From an uncultured Gammaproteobacteria bacterium (GTDB lineage: Bacteria > Pseudomonadota > Gammaproteobacteria > Eutrophobiales > Eutrophobiaceae), in the NCBI GenBank assembly GCA_943788815.1, contig CALSRS010000002.1, positions 509,766 to 573,765 on the forward strand: DNA of 64,000 nt, given 5' to 3'. Under the pieces are notes generated by a model that worked only from the letters and a program-made list of their open reading frames with translations, searched no databases and was not told where the DNA came from. Below are positions 10,505 to 19,586 of the stretch, in pieces (within the stretch, counting starts at the first letter, position 1; each line of letters starts with the position of its first letter). A program made the translations under genes and the position numbers.

Positions 10505-11950
10505 ATGAGTCAGTATCTTGAAACAGCAAAGTCACATTTATTATCACCCGTTGGTATGGAAGTCGCTGATATTGAAAAAACCCTCGGACAAATCATGTCC
10601 CATAAGATTGACCAAGCTGATTTATTTTTTGAATCATCAAGAGGAGAATCCTGGGTACTTGAAGAAGGTATTATTAAAGAAGGCTCACATAATATAAGCC
10701 AGGGTATGGGCGTCAGGGCCATTAGTGGTGAAAAAACCGGCTTTGCCTATTCAGACGAAATTTTACTACCCGCATTAACCAGTGCAGCCAATGCGGCGCG
10801 CTCCATTGCCAGCAGTGGCAGTTCTGGTGAAATACAGGCATGGGAAACCCGATTGGTCCCCTCACTTTATATGGACAAAGATCCCATAGATTCTATCTCG
10901 CCGGATCAGAAAGTCTCACTGCTGAAAAAAGTTGACGAATTAGCACGGAAAAAAGACCACAGGGTACAACAAGTCATCGCAACCTTGGCTGGTGAAATCA
11001 CTACTGTATTAATCGCGGATATAAATGGCACCTTCACTGCCGATATCAGGCCACTGGTCCGCTTGAATCTTAGCGTCATTGTTGAAGCTGACGGTAAACG
11101 TGAACGAGGTACTGCTGGGGGTGGCGGCAGGTTTGGTTATGAATATTTCCTCAATGATGAATTGATTCAATCTTATGTCGATGAAGCTGTAGACCAGGCG
11201 ATTATTAATTTAGATGCCGTCCCTGCGCCAGCAGGTAGCACCACCGTGGTATTAGGTCCCGGCTGGCCAGGTATCTTGTTACATGAGGCTATCGGCCACG
11301 GTCTGGAAGGTGACTTCAACCGCAAGGGGACATCAGCGTTCTCAAACCGTATTGGAGAACGAATTGCTACTGAAGGAGTCACTGTCGTTGATGATGGCAC
11401 CCTTGCAAACCGCAGAGGGTCATTAACAGTCGATGATGAAGGTGAGCCGACACAATGCACGACATTGATTGAAAATGGAATTTTGAAAAACTACATACAA
11501 GACAAGCATAATGCCCGATTAATGGGTATGACCCCAACCGGCAATGGTAGACGAGAATCCTATGCCCACCTGCCTATGCCTCGCATGACCAATACCTACA
11601 TGCTGGCAGGTAAGCATGACCCCGAAGAGATTATTAAATCGGTAGATAAAGGTGTTTATGCCACCCAGTTCGGTGGTGGTCAGGTTGACATTACCAATGG
11701 TAAGTTTGTTTTTTCAGCAAGCCAGGCCTGGTTGATAGAAAATGGCAAGATTACCGCACCTATTAAGGGCGCAACATTAATCGGTAACGGTCCTGACGTA
11801 CTCACTCGCGTCTCCATGGTAGGCAATGATCTTGAACTGGACAGCGGGATCGGTACTTGTGGAAAAGACGGTCAATCTGTTCCCGTTGGTGTCGGCCAAC
11901 CTACTATCCGTATTGAAGACTTGACTGTCGGTGGCACAGCATCAGGTTAA
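10505..11950 (+). CDS. tldD: Metalloprotease TldD
   Basis: Catalytic subunit of the TldD/TldE zinc protease, which trims peptides such as microcin precursors and unfolded substrates. The 481 residues match the family length. The zinc motif HEAIGH is at 260-265, followed by [12 protein letters not shown], and the C-terminal glycine-rich [17 protein letters not shown] is typical. It follows the Nit amidase closely, a common pairing. Its partner gene tldE (pmbA) is not in this window, as is usual in gammaproteobacteria. An AAGGA-like site lies upstream of the ATG. Confidence 0.95.
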   Translation: MSQYLETAKSHLLSPVGMEVADIEKTLGQIMSHKIDQADLFFESSRGESWVLEEGIIKEGSHNISQGMGVRAISGEKTGFAYSDEILLPALTSAANAARSIASSGSSGEIQAWETRLVPSLYMDKDPIDSISPDQKVSLLKKVDELARKKDHRVQQVIATLAGEITTVLIADINGTFTADIRPLVRLNLSVIVEADGKRERGTAGGGGRFGYEYFLNDELIQSYVDEAVDQAIINLDAVPAPAGSTTVVLGPGWPGILLHEAIGHGLEGDFNRKGTSAFSNRIGERIATEGVTVVDDGTLANRRGSLTVDDEGEPTQCTTLIENGILKNYIQDKHNARLMGMTPTGNGRRESYAHLPMPRMTNTYMLAGKHDPEEIIKSVDKGVYATQFGGGQVDITNGKFVFSASQAWLIENGKITAPIKGATLIGNGPDVLTRVSMVGNDLELDSGIGTCGKDGQSVPVGVGQPTIRIEDLTVGGTASG

Positions 11951-11962
11951 GCTAACAATTCA

Positions 11963-11993
11963 ACCGTCATACTGGCGAAAGCCAGTATCCAAT
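11963..11993. repeat. Short palindromic repeat after tldD
   Basis: An 8-bp perfect stem, ATACTGGC and GCCAGTAT, closed by a GAAA loop (11969-11988), flanked by CCGTC and CCAAT. The same arms occur at 6651-6670. It may act as a weak terminator or mRNA-stabilising hairpin after tldD; there is no T-run. Confidence 0.6.
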
Positions 11994-12103
11994 AATAAAA
12001 TTTTAAGACAATATTTAAAGGATTATTTTAATGGAGACGGCATTATCTAAATAATGGATATCCGGTTAATTATTACTTCCTACATGCTCAGATATTCTAA
12101 CAC

Positions 12104-12598
12104 ATGAAAATCTGGGTCGATGCCGATGCTTGTCCTGTTGTCATCAAGGACATATTATTCAAAGCAGCCCAACGCACCGGCGTACAATTAATCCTCGTTG
12201 CCAACCAACCTATCAAAACGCCCCCTGCCAAAAATATCTCATCTTTGAGAGTACAATCAGGCTTCGATGTTGCCGATAACGAAATCGTAAATCGCCTGGA
12301 AACCGGCGACCTCGTTATTACCAGTGATATCCCTCTCGCAGCAGAAGTACTGGATAAAGGCGGCCATGCCTTAAACCCGCGTGGCGAACGCTATAGTCCC
12401 GATACCATCAAGGCAAAACTCGGTATGCGAGACTTCATGGACACCATGCGTGCTAGCGGCATCCATACTGGCGGTCCGCCAGCACTTAATCAGAGTGATA
12501 GAAAATCCTTTGCCGACAACCTCGACAAATTTTTAACATCTACGCTAAAGCGAAGTGGGGGCAAGTCTTGCAATTCCATTCTCACCCCCGATAATTGA
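12104..12598 (+). CDS. YaiI/YqxD family protein (DUF188)
   Basis: A 164-residue member of the YaiI/YqxD family, recognised by the start [18 protein letters not shown] and the central [17 protein letters not shown] and ALNPRGERY motifs. The conserved aspartates (DADACP, SDIPLA) suggest a PIN-like nuclease fold, but no activity is established. It has no signal peptide or membrane segment. The TM2 gene begins 4 bases after its stop. The last dozen residues are not conserved-looking. Confidence 0.9.
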   Translation: MKIWVDADACPVVIKDILFKAAQRTGVQLILVANQPIKTPPAKNISSLRVQSGFDVADNEIVNRLETGDLVITSDIPLAAEVLDKGGHALNPRGERYSPDTIKAKLGMRDFMDTMRASGIHTGGPPALNQSDRKSFADNLDKFLTSTLKRSGGKSCNSILTPDN

Positions 12599-12601
12599 TT
12601 T

Positions 12602-13006
12602 ATGAATCCTCCAAATAAAACCCACAGTAAATTAATCGGCTATATCTTGTGGATTTTTGGCTTTATGGGATCTCATCGATTTTATTTTGGTCGTCCCATA
12701 TCTGGCACCATTTACTTTTTTACCCTGGGATTACTTTTAATAGGTTGGATTGTAGATCTGTTCTTGATCCCTGGCATGGACAGGACGGCTGATATTAAAT
12801 ATACCAGTGGTAACAAGGAGTATACAGTCAGTTGGATATTACTCACTTTTCTGGGGATCTTTGGTATTCACAGATTTTATCTTGGAAAATGGATTACTGG
12901 TTTGATCTGGTTGTTTACCGGGGGGCTCTGTTTATTAGGCGTACTATATGACTTCTGGACGATCAATGAACAAATAGACGAAGTCAATAAACTTGAACAG
13001 AACTAA
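12602..13006 (+). CDS. Double TM2-domain membrane protein
   Basis: A 134-residue inner-membrane protein with two TM2 units. Unit one spans about residues 9-55 (IGYILWIFGFMGSHRFYFGR) and unit two about 75-122 (FLGIFGIHRFYLGKWITG). Each has the TM2 signature, two hydrophobic helices around a G-x-H-R-F-Y turn. Function in bacteria is unknown. It directly follows the YaiI-like gene and may share its transcript. Confidence 0.85.
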   Translation: MNPPNKTHSKLIGYILWIFGFMGSHRFYFGRPISGTIYFFTLGLLLIGWIVDLFLIPGMDRTADIKYTSGNKEYTVSWILLTFLGIFGIHRFYLGKWITGLIWLFTGGLCLLGVLYDFWTINEQIDEVNKLEQN

Positions 13007-13065
13007 AATGAGATTTCTGCAAACTTTATAAATTAATTCTATTCACTATCGGACAAATTAATCAT

Positions 13066-14607
13066 ATGTCGAATCCAATCATTGCTGATAACAAACCTGC
13101 CAAAGTCAGTCTGACTGAAAACGAAGAATACCACTTTTGTGTTTGTGGCCGATCAAGCAAGCAGCCGTTTTGTGATGGATCACATGTTGGTACGGAATTT
13201 AAACCGAAAAGCTTTAAGGCACAGGAAACCGGTGAAGCCTTTTTATGCCAGTGTAAACACACTGGGAATGCGCCTTATTGCGATGGAACGCATAATCAGT
13301 TTGAAACTGAACAAGTAGGCAAAGAAGGTCCAGGGCTTACGCAACAAGATTCCGAAATGCCGGAAGCCAAGGCGACATCAATCGAACCCACAGTTGAATT
13401 TATTCATCAACTGGCAAAAGAAGGTCTATCACAGCTTGGGCACCATGGGCCAATGACGTCCATGGGAGTGCCAAGAAATGAATTACCGCAATGGGACGAC
13501 ATACAAATCATGGTTGCCCAGATGGCGACCAAACCCCTGTTGGAAGAGGTGCCAGTTGATACTGAACTGGTGATTGGACCTGAAGCTAAAAAACCGTTGT
13601 CACTGAAGATTCCCCTGTTTGTATCTGACATGAGTTTTGGCGCACTATCGGAAGAGGCAAAAGTGTCACTGGCACGAGGTGCGGAACTTGCAGGTACCGG
13701 GATTTGTTCGGGAGAAGGCGGCATGTTGCCTGATGAACAGGCTGAAAATTCACGCTATTTTTACGAACTGGCCAGTGCCAAATTCGGCTATAAGGAAGAT
13801 CTGTTACCTCGCGTCCAGGCATTTCATTTTAAAGGCGGCCAGGGGGCCAAGACCGGGACCGGGGGTCATCTGCCAGGAAACAAAAATAAGGGAAAGATTT
13901 CTCAGGTCAGAGGCATACCTGAAGGTCAGCCGGCCATCTCTCCACCTACATTCAGTGATCTATCAACTGTTGATGACTTTAAACGGTTTGCTGACCGCGT
14001 GAGAGAAATTACCGGTGGCATTCCTGTTGGTTTTAAGCTCAGTGCCAACCATATCGAGAAAGATATTCAGTTTGCACTGGATTCAAGTGCCGACTATATC
14101 ATCCTCGATGGTCGCGGTGGTGGTACCGGTGCGGCCCCTGCCATTTTCAGGGACCATATTAGTGTGCCCACTATTCCCGCACTTGCGCGTGCTCGCCGTT
14201 ATCTTGATGAACAAGGTGCTAGTGGACGTGTTACGTTGATTATTACAGGTGGTTTAAGAGTGCCCATCGATTTTGTCAAAGCGCTGGCCCTGGGAGCAGA
14301 TGGCGTTGCAGTCTCAAATAGTGCCATGCAGGCAATTGGATGCGTCGCAGCGAGGATGTGCAATACCAATAATTGCCCTTCTGGCGTTGCCACCCAAAAA
14401 GAAGAATTACGCAAGCGAATTAATATTGATAAATCAGCGACACAACTTGAGAATTTCTTTGAAGCATCAGTGGAACTTATGTCGGTAATGGCCCGGGCAT
14501 GTGGGCATAATGCCCTTGGAAAATTAAACAATAATGATCTAGCGACCTGGAACAGGGATATGGCCATGTTATCAGGTGTAAACTACTCCGGTCTGGAAAA
14601 AGTTTAA
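13066..14607 (+). CDS. CDGSH iron-sulfur / FMN-binding glutamate-synthase-like fusion
   Basis: A 513-residue protein made of two parts. Residues 20-80 hold two CDGSH [2Fe-2S] motifs: ligands Cys25, Cys27, Cys36, His40 and Cys61, Cys63, Cys72, His76. Residues about 110-505 form a GltB-type FMN/3Fe-4S alpha-beta barrel, with KGGQGAKTGTGGHLPG, the FMN loop GRGGGTGAAP and three cluster cysteines in CVAARMCNTNNC. There is no glutaminase domain or NADPH subunit, so it is not a full glutamate synthase. It is probably a redox enzyme of unknown substrate, or ammonia-dependent. It stands alone between the TM2 gene and a convergent lipoprotein gene. Confidence 0.88.
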   Translation: MSNPIIADNKPAKVSLTENEEYHFCVCGRSSKQPFCDGSHVGTEFKPKSFKAQETGEAFLCQCKHTGNAPYCDGTHNQFETEQVGKEGPGLTQQDSEMPEAKATSIEPTVEFIHQLAKEGLSQLGHHGPMTSMGVPRNELPQWDDIQIMVAQMATKPLLEEVPVDTELVIGPEAKKPLSLKIPLFVSDMSFGALSEEAKVSLARGAELAGTGICSGEGGMLPDEQAENSRYFYELASAKFGYKEDLLPRVQAFHFKGGQGAKTGTGGHLPGNKNKGKISQVRGIPEGQPAISPPTFSDLSTVDDFKRFADRVREITGGIPVGFKLSANHIEKDIQFALDSSADYIILDGRGGGTGAAPAIFRDHISVPTIPALARARRYLDEQGASGRVTLIITGGLRVPIDFVKALALGADGVAVSNSAMQAIGCVAARMCNTNNCPSGVATQKEELRKRINIDKSATQLENFFEASVELMSVMARACGHNALGKLNNNDLATWNRDMAMLSGVNYSGLEKV

Positions 14608-14620
14608 TCTATTACATATA

Positions 14621-14658
14621 GGAGATAGTTCAGGTATTAAGAAACCTGAACTATCTCC
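14621..14658. terminator. 15-bp perfect hairpin between convergent genes
   Basis: GGAGATAGTTCAGGT (14621-14635) pairs exactly with ACCTGAACTATCTCC (14644-14658) across an 8-base loop. It lies 13 bases after the FMN-fusion stop and 14 bases beyond the stop of the convergent DUF5666 gene. The long stem and position suggest a two-way terminator, although no clean T-run follows on either strand, so it could instead be a protein-binding inverted repeat. Confidence 0.5.
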
Positions 14659-14672
14659 AACAACTATTATTT

Positions 14673-16658
14673 TCAAATATCTTCAATACTCAATACGATC
14701 AAAACGTTTCCGTCAATGATGATCCTGGCGACAATGATACGGTCATCTAGAATGACTCCCAATGTTTCATCATCCAGTAACTCCGTAAACAATACGTCAT
14801 CATTAAGTTCCACTCCTCTTATCTGTTCGATGATGGAACCGTCGATAAAGGTATTATTCGTCACCTGGACGGTTGCCCCGGCAATCTCAAAGGTCAATTC
14901 TGCATTATCGACATTACTGGGCGCACCAACCAGTTCATCATCTGCCACGGTACTGTCATCGTGGTCATCCTCTTCATCTTTATTGTCTGGCACAGTACCA
15001 AATACGCCATCGTCCGTTTCAAATTCCACTTCATCGGCGATCAGATTGAGGTGACTGCAGTCTTGGGTATCAATGTCCTTCTCGGTATTACCAATGGCCT
15101 GAATGACGTCACCTTCAGTGAGTCGTTCAAAGAACTGTGTCCTGCTTAAGATTTTTTCCGGCTCTTCACGCTCGTCCCTATAGGCCACCTCATCTCCACC
15201 TTCGCCAGAGACATGGACCAACACATCCATAATTTCAAAGGTAAAAGCCGTAGGATTGATTTCATTGACAGGCCCACGTAATCGACAACTAATGCCACCA
15301 TCAGTATGCAGTTCGCCAACAGCGACCCGCGTCCAGGTCACTGATCCATTTTCTGGAAACCCTCGCGCCTCCACTGCCAATGGCACACCTGAAGCAGTAC
15401 CTTTGCCCTGTAGTCCGAGAATAAAGTCATCTAGCAATAAATGGTCATTATTTTCTCGGGTGTCATCATCAACCCGGCTGAGCCCGGTGGGTGTGATTTG
15501 TAATCCTAGCCTTGATGTTAGCGTATCGGTGCTTACATTGACTGAGACCAGAAGATCTGCGGTGCGTACACTGTTTTCCACTTCTGTTTTAACACCACCG
15601 GTTCCCTCTACCAGGACCAGAACGTTATTTGCATTGAATTCGCCTTTTATCTTTACCCGTTTGCCTACGAATTGCACCAGCCTCGATGCCTCCACAACCG
15701 GGATAACGATGCCATTGATGACTATTTCATGTGGCTCGGACGTGGTATTAACTGATAACAAGACGCCTTCAATTTCAAACTCACCTTCCCTGTCCTTGTC
15801 TCTTAACTGACCTTCCAGTTCAATTTCTTCAGCATTGATTTCTACATCGGTGACTAATGTGCCTTTCACTTCGACAAACTGGTTTACCTCAAGGTCAGCC
15901 GTTGAGCTTAGTCCATCATCAAAAATTGCTGTGCCGACATTGATGGTAATGCCACCATTTAATACAAAGGAAACTGGAAGCCCTGAGGCATCAGTAATCT
16001 TCCCTTTCACTTCCACATCATTCTCATCGATAGTAGTGCCAGGCGGGTTCAACCTGTCGACGCGGGTTGCGAGGATGCCATTCGTGGTCAGGAACCCGCT
16101 GATCTCAACGACGGCCTGGCCAATAGCAAGATCCAGATCGTTAATATCAATGCTATCATCGGCATTAGTATCACCCACGTCATCATCGAATATCGTATTC
16201 GCATCTACCGTGACGGTGATCCCAAAAACGGTAAAGGTACCAATGGTGTTATCATCCGCACCGGGCGTAACATTACGCACAGGCCCTTTGAGGTCTTCAT
16301 CGAATTCGATGCGATCGGCAAAACGCTGACCGTTTTCATCTTCCCTGGCCTCGATTCTGACTTTCATTCCCAATCTCAGTCTACTGTCATCGCCAATAAT
16401 ATCGTTTTCATCTTCAATGGCAACCACCGTGCCATTTTCAACTTCGTATTTAACACCATCGATAAATACACTACCAAAACCGGTAATCACACCAGAGGAA
16501 GATATGGCCGTTTCTGTTCCCGACGTTCCTGTGTTCGTATTATTGCTGGTATTATTGGTATTGTTCGTAGCACCACCGCCAGCGGCACCACCACCGCATC
16601 CCGCAATAAACACCAGAATGGCCATTAAAAAAATCAGTTTCAGGTTATTTATAAGCAT
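14673..16658 (-). CDS. DUF5666-repeat lipoprotein
   Basis: A large acidic exported lipoprotein of about 660 residues. From the ATG at 16656-16658 it begins with a hydrophobic signal ending in the lipobox FIAGC, then a Gly/Asn/Thr-rich linker. I chose this ATG because a GAGG lies 8 bases upstream; in-frame starts at 16664 and 16754 exist. The body holds several DUF5666-like beta units, opening with SSGVITGFGSVFIDGVKYEV, each with G-x-V, F-x-I-x-G and acidic Asp/Glu-rich loops. Function is unknown; it is likely anchored in the outer membrane or periplasm. It is convergent with the FMN-fusion gene and divergent from lepB. Confidence 0.8.
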   Translation of the reverse strand: MLINNLKLIFLMAILVFIAGCGGGAAGGGATNNTNNTSNNTNTGTSGTETAISSSGVITGFGSVFIDGVKYEVENGTVVAIEDENDIIGDDSRLRLGMKVRIEAREDENGQRFADRIEFDEDLKGPVRNVTPGADDNTIGTFTVFGITVTVDANTIFDDDVGDTNADDSIDINDLDLAIGQAVVEISGFLTTNGILATRVDRLNPPGTTIDENDVEVKGKITDASGLPVSFVLNGGITINVGTAIFDDGLSSTADLEVNQFVEVKGTLVTDVEINAEEIELEGQLRDKDREGEFEIEGVLLSVNTTSEPHEIVINGIVIPVVEASRLVQFVGKRVKIKGEFNANNVLVLVEGTGGVKTEVENSVRTADLLVSVNVSTDTLTSRLGLQITPTGLSRVDDDTRENNDHLLLDDFILGLQGKGTASGVPLAVEARGFPENGSVTWTRVAVGELHTDGGISCRLRGPVNEINPTAFTFEIMDVLVHVSGEGGDEVAYRDEREEPEKILSRTQFFERLTEGDVIQAIGNTEKDIDTQDCSHLNLIADEVEFETDDGVFGTVPDNKDEEDDHDDSTVADDELVGAPSNVDNAELTFEIAGATVQVTNNTFIDGSIIEQIRGVELNDDVLFTELLDDETLGVILDDRIIVARIIIDGNVLIVLSIEDI

Positions 16659-16854
16659 ATTCATTTCCTCGCTGAAAATTTGTTCGATGTCGCTAAAACT
16701 ATCAAAGGCAAGTAAAATCTCAATCAGATAAATTAAAACTGAGAAACAAATCACAAGTTGTTAGCGGTATTTATTTTTACCTGAGAACTAGTTAACAATA
16801 ATCAATCTAATAAAACCAACCCTGTCAGGATATGTTTTTTTTGAACTTATTAAC

Positions 16855-16868
16855 TTGATCCATATCAC
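16855..16868 (+). promoter_or_regulatory. FNR-like site upstream of lepB
   Basis: TTGATCCATATCAC matches the FNR consensus TTGAT-N4-ATCAA at 9 of 10 defined bases. It ends 33 bases before the lepB ATG, in the gap shared with the divergent DUF5666 gene. A single match of this kind can arise by chance. Confidence 0.3.
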
Positions 16869-16901
16869 AATATTATTGCGTTCATAACGGGGGCAGAAGG
16901 C

Positions 16902-17561
16902 ATGAGCACCACATATTCTTTAATCTCTACATTCTGGAAACAAAATAAATCATTTTTGCTTTTTATCTTCTTTATGTTTGTCTTTCGCAGCTCCTTTGCT
17001 GACTGGAATACAGTGCCCACAGGCTCCATGAAACCGACCATTCTTGAAGGGGATCGGATCTTAGTGAACAAGATGGCCTATGATCTGAGGGTCCCGTTCT
17101 CTCATCTATCTATATTAAATCTCAATAACCCAGACCACGGAGACATTGTAGTATTCGATTCGGCCTACTCTGACAAACGGTTGGTGAAAAGAGTCATTGG
17201 TATTCCAGGGGATACAGTTAAACTAGTGGACAACACACTATTTATCAATGGGCGGGAACTTACATATCAAGATTTGAATATCGACGAGAAGACAATGGAT
17301 CGTACTGAAGATTTGTTGGGGATCAGATACTCAATCAGAACCCAGTTAGGTGGGTCGCGTCTTTCAAACTTCAATGCCGTAACCGTTCCAGATGGCCATT
17401 ATCTGGTTATGGGTGATAATCGAGACAATAGTGCAGATTCCAGGATCATCGGGTTTGTCCCCAGAAACGAGATAGTTGGCAAGGCTAACAGGGTAGTTCT
17501 TTCACTAAACTATGATGACTACTACCTTCCACGAACAGACCGTTTTTTTAAATCCCTGTAG
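16902..17561 (+). CDS. lepB: Signal peptidase I
   Basis: Cleaves type I signal peptides on the outer face of the inner membrane. The 219-residue protein has one N-terminal transmembrane helix (about 17-30). The catalytic serine is Ser42 in PTGSMKPTI and the general-base lysine is Lys96 in KRLVKRVIGIPGD. The MGDNRDNSADSR box lies near residue 171. At 219 residues it is shorter than E. coli LepB (324), with one rather than two membrane helices, like the short forms found in many bacteria. It is not next to lepA, rnc or era, so it may be a secondary copy. Confidence 0.92.
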   Translation: MSTTYSLISTFWKQNKSFLLFIFFMFVFRSSFADWNTVPTGSMKPTILEGDRILVNKMAYDLRVPFSHLSILNLNNPDHGDIVVFDSAYSDKRLVKRVIGIPGDTVKLVDNTLFINGRELTYQDLNIDEKTMDRTEDLLGIRYSIRTQLGGSRLSNFNAVTVPDGHYLVMGDNRDNSADSRIIGFVPRNEIVGKANRVVLSLNYDDYYLPRTDRFFKSL

Positions 17562-17620
17562 CAAAAAACCAAAAAGCCACGAATAACAACGTATTCGTAT
17601 CACAATACAGAGGAGATCTA

Positions 17621-18022
17621 ATGTTTTACACCTTACTACTGGTCACATTTATGGTGGCATTCGGGGTATCTTATATCGTGGTGAGGATATTCGATAAACC
17701 TGTTGGTACCATTTTAAACCGTATCATTGCGGATGATATATACACCGCCTGGCATCGCTATGTAAAATTTGCAGGGTATGTTGTAGGGATTTCCAGTGGC
17801 GTCAGGATTTACCAGCTTGAACGCTATATCAATGCACCCCAATATAATATGGAAGTATTGACCTTGAATGCAGAACGCTGGACACTGGAAGTCTACCGTA
17901 CAGTTATCGGTTCATTACAGGGGATCGCCTGGATGTTTCTGGTGTTTTTTGTCGTTGCCCTGATTGCCTATGTCATTGTCAGGATATTTGAGATAAAGAA
18001 GAAAATACAAGCAGCAGAATAA
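17621..18022 (+). CDS. Small inner-membrane protein, two helices, unknown function
   Basis: A 133-residue protein with a hydrophobic helix at about residues 2-22 and another at about 98-122; a polar stretch of about 70 residues lies between. GAGGAG 7 bases before the ATG is a strong ribosome binding site. I do not recognise the family. It lies 7 bases ahead of an MBL-like gene and downstream of lepB on the same strand, so the two are probably co-expressed. Confidence 0.7.
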   Translation: MFYTLLLVTFMVAFGVSYIVVRIFDKPVGTILNRIIADDIYTAWHRYVKFAGYVVGISSGVRIYQLERYINAPQYNMEVLTLNAERWTLEVYRTVIGSLQGIAWMFLVFFVVALIAYVIVRIFEIKKKIQAAE

Positions 18023-18029
18023 ACAATAG

Positions 18030-18764
18030 ATGACCGAACAAACACATGCATTTCCCCACGGTAATTTTAAGAAAGTATTTAAAGATATCTATCTTGTCAG
18101 CGGTGAAATGTCTATTAAGGGACGACTCCCGCTCAGCTTCAGTCGAAATATGACAGTGATCCGGGAAAACAATGATCTGGTACTTATCAATTCTGTCCGC
18201 CTTAATGATTCGGGGCTTGCTGAATTAAAAGCCCTTGGGACAGTCAAGCACGTTATTCGATTGGCAGAATTTCATGGTATAGATGATGCCTTCTACAAAG
18301 AGCGTTATGGCGCAAAGGTCTGGTCAGTCAACGCACCTTATTTTAAAGGGGTTGATTTCAATATCGATATACAGTCAGGTTATTTTCAAGCAGATTGTTT
18401 TATTGATGACAGCACTGCCCTGCCGATAAATGGCAGTAAGGCGATATGTATTAACTCTTCTAACCCAAAGGAATTGCTGTTATTTCTCGAACGCGAGGGG
18501 GGCATCCTCATTTCAGGAGATGCCTTACAAAACTGGGCAAAGCCGGATCAGTTTTTTAATCTTCCCGCAAAAATTATGATGCGCCTAATGGGATTTATTA
18601 AACCCTATAACATTGGGCCCGCCTGGTTAAAGCATGCTCGACCTGAGACTAGCGATTTAAAACAAATTATAGATTTTCGATTTGAGCATCTGATTCCCGC
18701 CCATGGCAATCCAGTCATCGGGAATGCCAAAGAAAAATTCTTGCCCGCATTTTCCCGACTTTAA
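18030..18764 (+). CDS. Metallo-beta-lactamase-fold-like protein (degenerate metal site)
   Basis: A 244-residue cytoplasmic protein with the outline of the MBL fold: RNMTVIRENNDLVLINSV (beta strands), KHVIRLAEFHGIDDAFY in place of the usual HxHxDH loop, GGILISGDALQNW (the metal-bridging Asp region) and a terminal HLIPAHGNPVIG. The canonical HxHxDH motif is not intact, since only one His remains in that loop, so hydrolase activity is doubtful. It resembles DUF4336-type proteins. It begins 7 bases after a small membrane protein gene. Confidence 0.6.
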   Translation: MTEQTHAFPHGNFKKVFKDIYLVSGEMSIKGRLPLSFSRNMTVIRENNDLVLINSVRLNDSGLAELKALGTVKHVIRLAEFHGIDDAFYKERYGAKVWSVNAPYFKGVDFNIDIQSGYFQADCFIDDSTALPINGSKAICINSSNPKELLLFLEREGGILISGDALQNWAKPDQFFNLPAKIMMRLMGFIKPYNIGPAWLKHARPETSDLKQIIDFRFEHLIPAHGNPVIGNAKEKFLPAFSRL

Positions 18765-18825
18765 TTTTTCGATCCATACTGATCATTTTAAGCTATCAAT
18801 CTTCCTGTAAATGGTAGAATGATTC

Positions 18826-19155
18826 ATGGACAAAAAATCTGCGTACCTTTTACTTTCCTCTTTTTTTGTACTGCTACCCATTCTTGGGGCAGCGTCCCTT
18901 TATTTCCTGACAGAAAACATAGACCAACAAATTAGTTCTAAATATGACTTAGAAGAAGTCATTGATCAAATTGAAAATTCAGAAGATCTGGAGGCGATGA
19001 AAAAGATCTCCTTATACGTCTACATGCTACAAATGAAGGTAATTCAAACACAGCACCAGTATATTCTCATGCTGATTTATCTCATTATGGCTATTGGGAT
19101 ATTGAATGGAATTGTCGCAATAATTTTTTATCGAGCATATATTAAAAAAAAATAA
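18826..19155 (+). CDS. Small two-helix membrane protein, unknown
   Basis: 109 residues: an N-terminal helix (about 7-28), a charged, probably helical periplasmic segment (IDQQISSKYDLEEVIDQI and on), and a second helix at about 79-102 ending in KKK. The layout resembles a short sensor stalk without an output domain. The stop overlaps the next ATG (TAATG at 19153-19157), so the next gene is translationally coupled. Family not recognised. Confidence 0.65.
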   Translation: MDKKSAYLLLSSFFVLLPILGAASLYFLTENIDQQISSKYDLEEVIDQIENSEDLEAMKKISLYVYMLQMKVIQTQHQYILMLIYLIMAIGILNGIVAIIFYRAYIKKK

Positions 19156-19586
19156 TGAAAGCCAATTCAGCAAAACAGTTTCTCTCTCTGCTAGCCATAT
19201 TACACATTATTGTGGGACTGACACTCCCCTTCCTGGTAAATACTCGGCTGTTCAATTATTACAATGAGCAGATGCTAGGTGCTTTTAATACATCAAGTAT
19301 CGAATCCTTGGAGCTAGGGAAGTTTATGCTCGGAATTTTGGGTCCTTCCATTGCAAGCTGGGGCGTCCTGTTTTTATTCCTTGTCCAGCATGCATACAGT
19401 ACCGGTTCCACCAGCGCATGGATAACCATGATCGTCGCCATCGTTGGATGGTCTATATATGATATGGCTTTATCAGTATACGCCGGCGTATACCTTAACC
19501 TTCTAATAGATTGTTTTGTTATGACCCTGTTACTGATTCCATTATTATTGACCAAGTCACACTTTTATAAGCCGTCTTATGAATGA
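19155..19586 (+). CDS. Four-helix membrane protein, unknown
   Basis: 143 residues with about four hydrophobic segments (near 10-28, 55-78, 88-108, 114-136). Its ATG shares a base with the previous stop and its end overlaps the exporter gene by 8 bases, so all three genes form a tight operon. No catalytic motif is seen, and I do not recognise the family. Confidence 0.65.
   Translation: MKANSAKQFLSLLAILHIIVGLTLPFLVNTRLFNYYNEQMLGAFNTSSIESLELGKFMLGILGPSIASWGVLFLFLVQHAYSTGSTSAWITMIVAIVGWSIYDMALSVYAGVYLNLLIDCFVMTLLLIPLLLTKSHFYKPSYE

Noticed and set aside
15256..15810. Long plus-strand ORFs opposite the DUF5666 lipoprotein
   Set aside because: They are antisense to a well-supported coding frame and rich in Ser/Pro from the acidic codons of the other strand.
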